From positions 62,001-126,000 of the forward strand of contig NZ_WFKM01000010.1 of assembly GCF_011007365.1 (NCBI RefSeq): a stretch of DNA of 64,000 nucleotides, read 5' to 3'. Below the pieces are notes generated by a model that had not been told where the DNA came from, did no database searches, and saw nothing but the letters and a program-made list of their open reading frames with translations. A program made the translations under genes and the position numbers. Shown here in pieces: positions 63,692-64,000 of this stretch (its first letter is position 1; every line of letters begins with the position of its first letter). Origin of the DNA: Sphingobacterium sp. xlx-96. Lineage in GTDB: Bacteria; Bacteroidota; Bacteroidia; Sphingobacteriales; Sphingobacteriaceae.

Positions 63692-64000
63692 TTATTTCTT
63701 TGCTGAAGATTTTTTGCTTTGTATTTCTTTAGCTTTGTTATTAAAATCTTTTGCAACTTTATGTCGCCCTAATTTTTCAGCTGCACGGCGCATATACGGG
63801 TAATAGTTGAAACTAGTAAACTGCTTCTGCCCATTCTGTTGTGCAACTTCTAAATCGCCCAAGATTCTAACCAACATTTTTTTATCTTTGGATTCTTGAA
63901 TAATATAGTTAGACATAGCCAACTTCAACCTGTCTGTATATTTAAAACCAAACTTCTGCGCATACGTTACAGCATTATAAGCCTCCTCCCAATTCCTATT
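63692..64000 (-). CDS. C-terminal part of a helical repeat protein, gene continues past the window
   Basis: The minus-strand frame is open to the window edge, giving 102 residues that begin NRNWEEAYNAVTYAQKFGFK and end with a Lys- and Ser-rich tail (QSKKSSAKK). The helical, TPR-like composition resembles the C-terminal extensions of the thioredoxin proteins closing loci A and C, so this could be the last SusC/SusD-locus gene of a further cluster; this is inference. It lies 40 bases before the S9 peptidase gene on the same strand. Confidence 0.55.
   Translation of the reverse strand, partial: NRNWEEAYNAVTYAQKFGFKYTDRLKLAMSNYIIQESKDKKMLVRILGDLEVAQQNGQKQFTSFNYYPYMRRAAEKLGRHKVAKDFNNKAKEIQSKKSSAKK

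Overview
The window comes from a Bacteroidota chromosome, most likely a Sphingobacteriaceae member (Sphingobacterium or Pedobacter type). The evidence is the low GC content, three SusC/SusD loci each headed by an ECF sigma factor and a FecR anti-sigma factor, abundant lipoproteins, TAnnTTTG-type -7 promoter elements with 19-20 bp spacers to a TTG/TTTG -33 element, and few Shine-Dalgarno sequences. No tRNA, rRNA, CRISPR array, prophage or intact insertion sequence was seen.

Layout. 1-6500: the start of a cytochrome-like gene at the window edge, then a six-gene minus-strand ABC-2 export operon (TolC, HlyD lipoprotein, two ATPases, two permeases). 7239-10499: a plus-strand stretch with a DUF4382 lipoprotein, a small thioredoxin-like protein, a DUF2024 protein, a MarR regulator with a C-terminal Cys cluster, and a YghZ-type aldo/keto reductase. 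Two of its promoters carry matched palindromes between -33 and -7. 10436-15001: a DUF1579-like gene fragment, a methyltransferase, a DUF1003 membrane protein and a large-subunit KatE catalase. 15349-23607: an eight-gene minus-strand operon of mostly exported small-molecule enzymes (three cupin proteins, two alpha/beta hydrolases, an exported flavodoxin, a carboxymuconolactone-decarboxylase protein and an aldo/keto reductase). Upstream of it lies a LytS/LytTR two-component system. The promoter regions of both operons carry the same tandem repeat with 21-bp phasing.

23608-25255: a graveyard with a decayed IS3-like transposase, a DUF1016/YhcG nuclease fragment and an unidentified gene tail. 25256-60738: three SusC/SusD loci, all on the minus strand. 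Locus A (37117-25256) and locus C (60700-50651) share the order sigma, FecR, SusC with STN domain, SusD, DUF4843, PKD-like lipoprotein, thioredoxin; A has an extra secreted esterase. Locus B (49795-38129) has sigma, FecR, an oversized SusC, SusD, a DUF1735/F5-8C lipoprotein and two tandem TlpA proteins. None encodes a glycoside hydrolase, polysaccharide lyase or sulfatase, so calling them polysaccharide loci is not supported; peptide, protein or metal-ligand uptake fits better. 60871-64000: an S9 prolyl oligopeptidase and the tail of one more gene.

The most interesting signals are not protein genes. (1) In loci A and B the FecR-SusC gap holds a hairpin plus U-tract reading on the opposite strand. 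In A it is preceded by a full promoter, which predicts an antisense small RNA of about 95 nt across the susC leader, comparable to the cis-encoded PUL small RNAs of Bacteroides. (2) Paired LytTR-like repeats link the two-component system to the exported-enzyme operon. (3) Paired palindromic operators link the MarR gene to the thioredoxin-like gene. All three are predictions read from sequence only.
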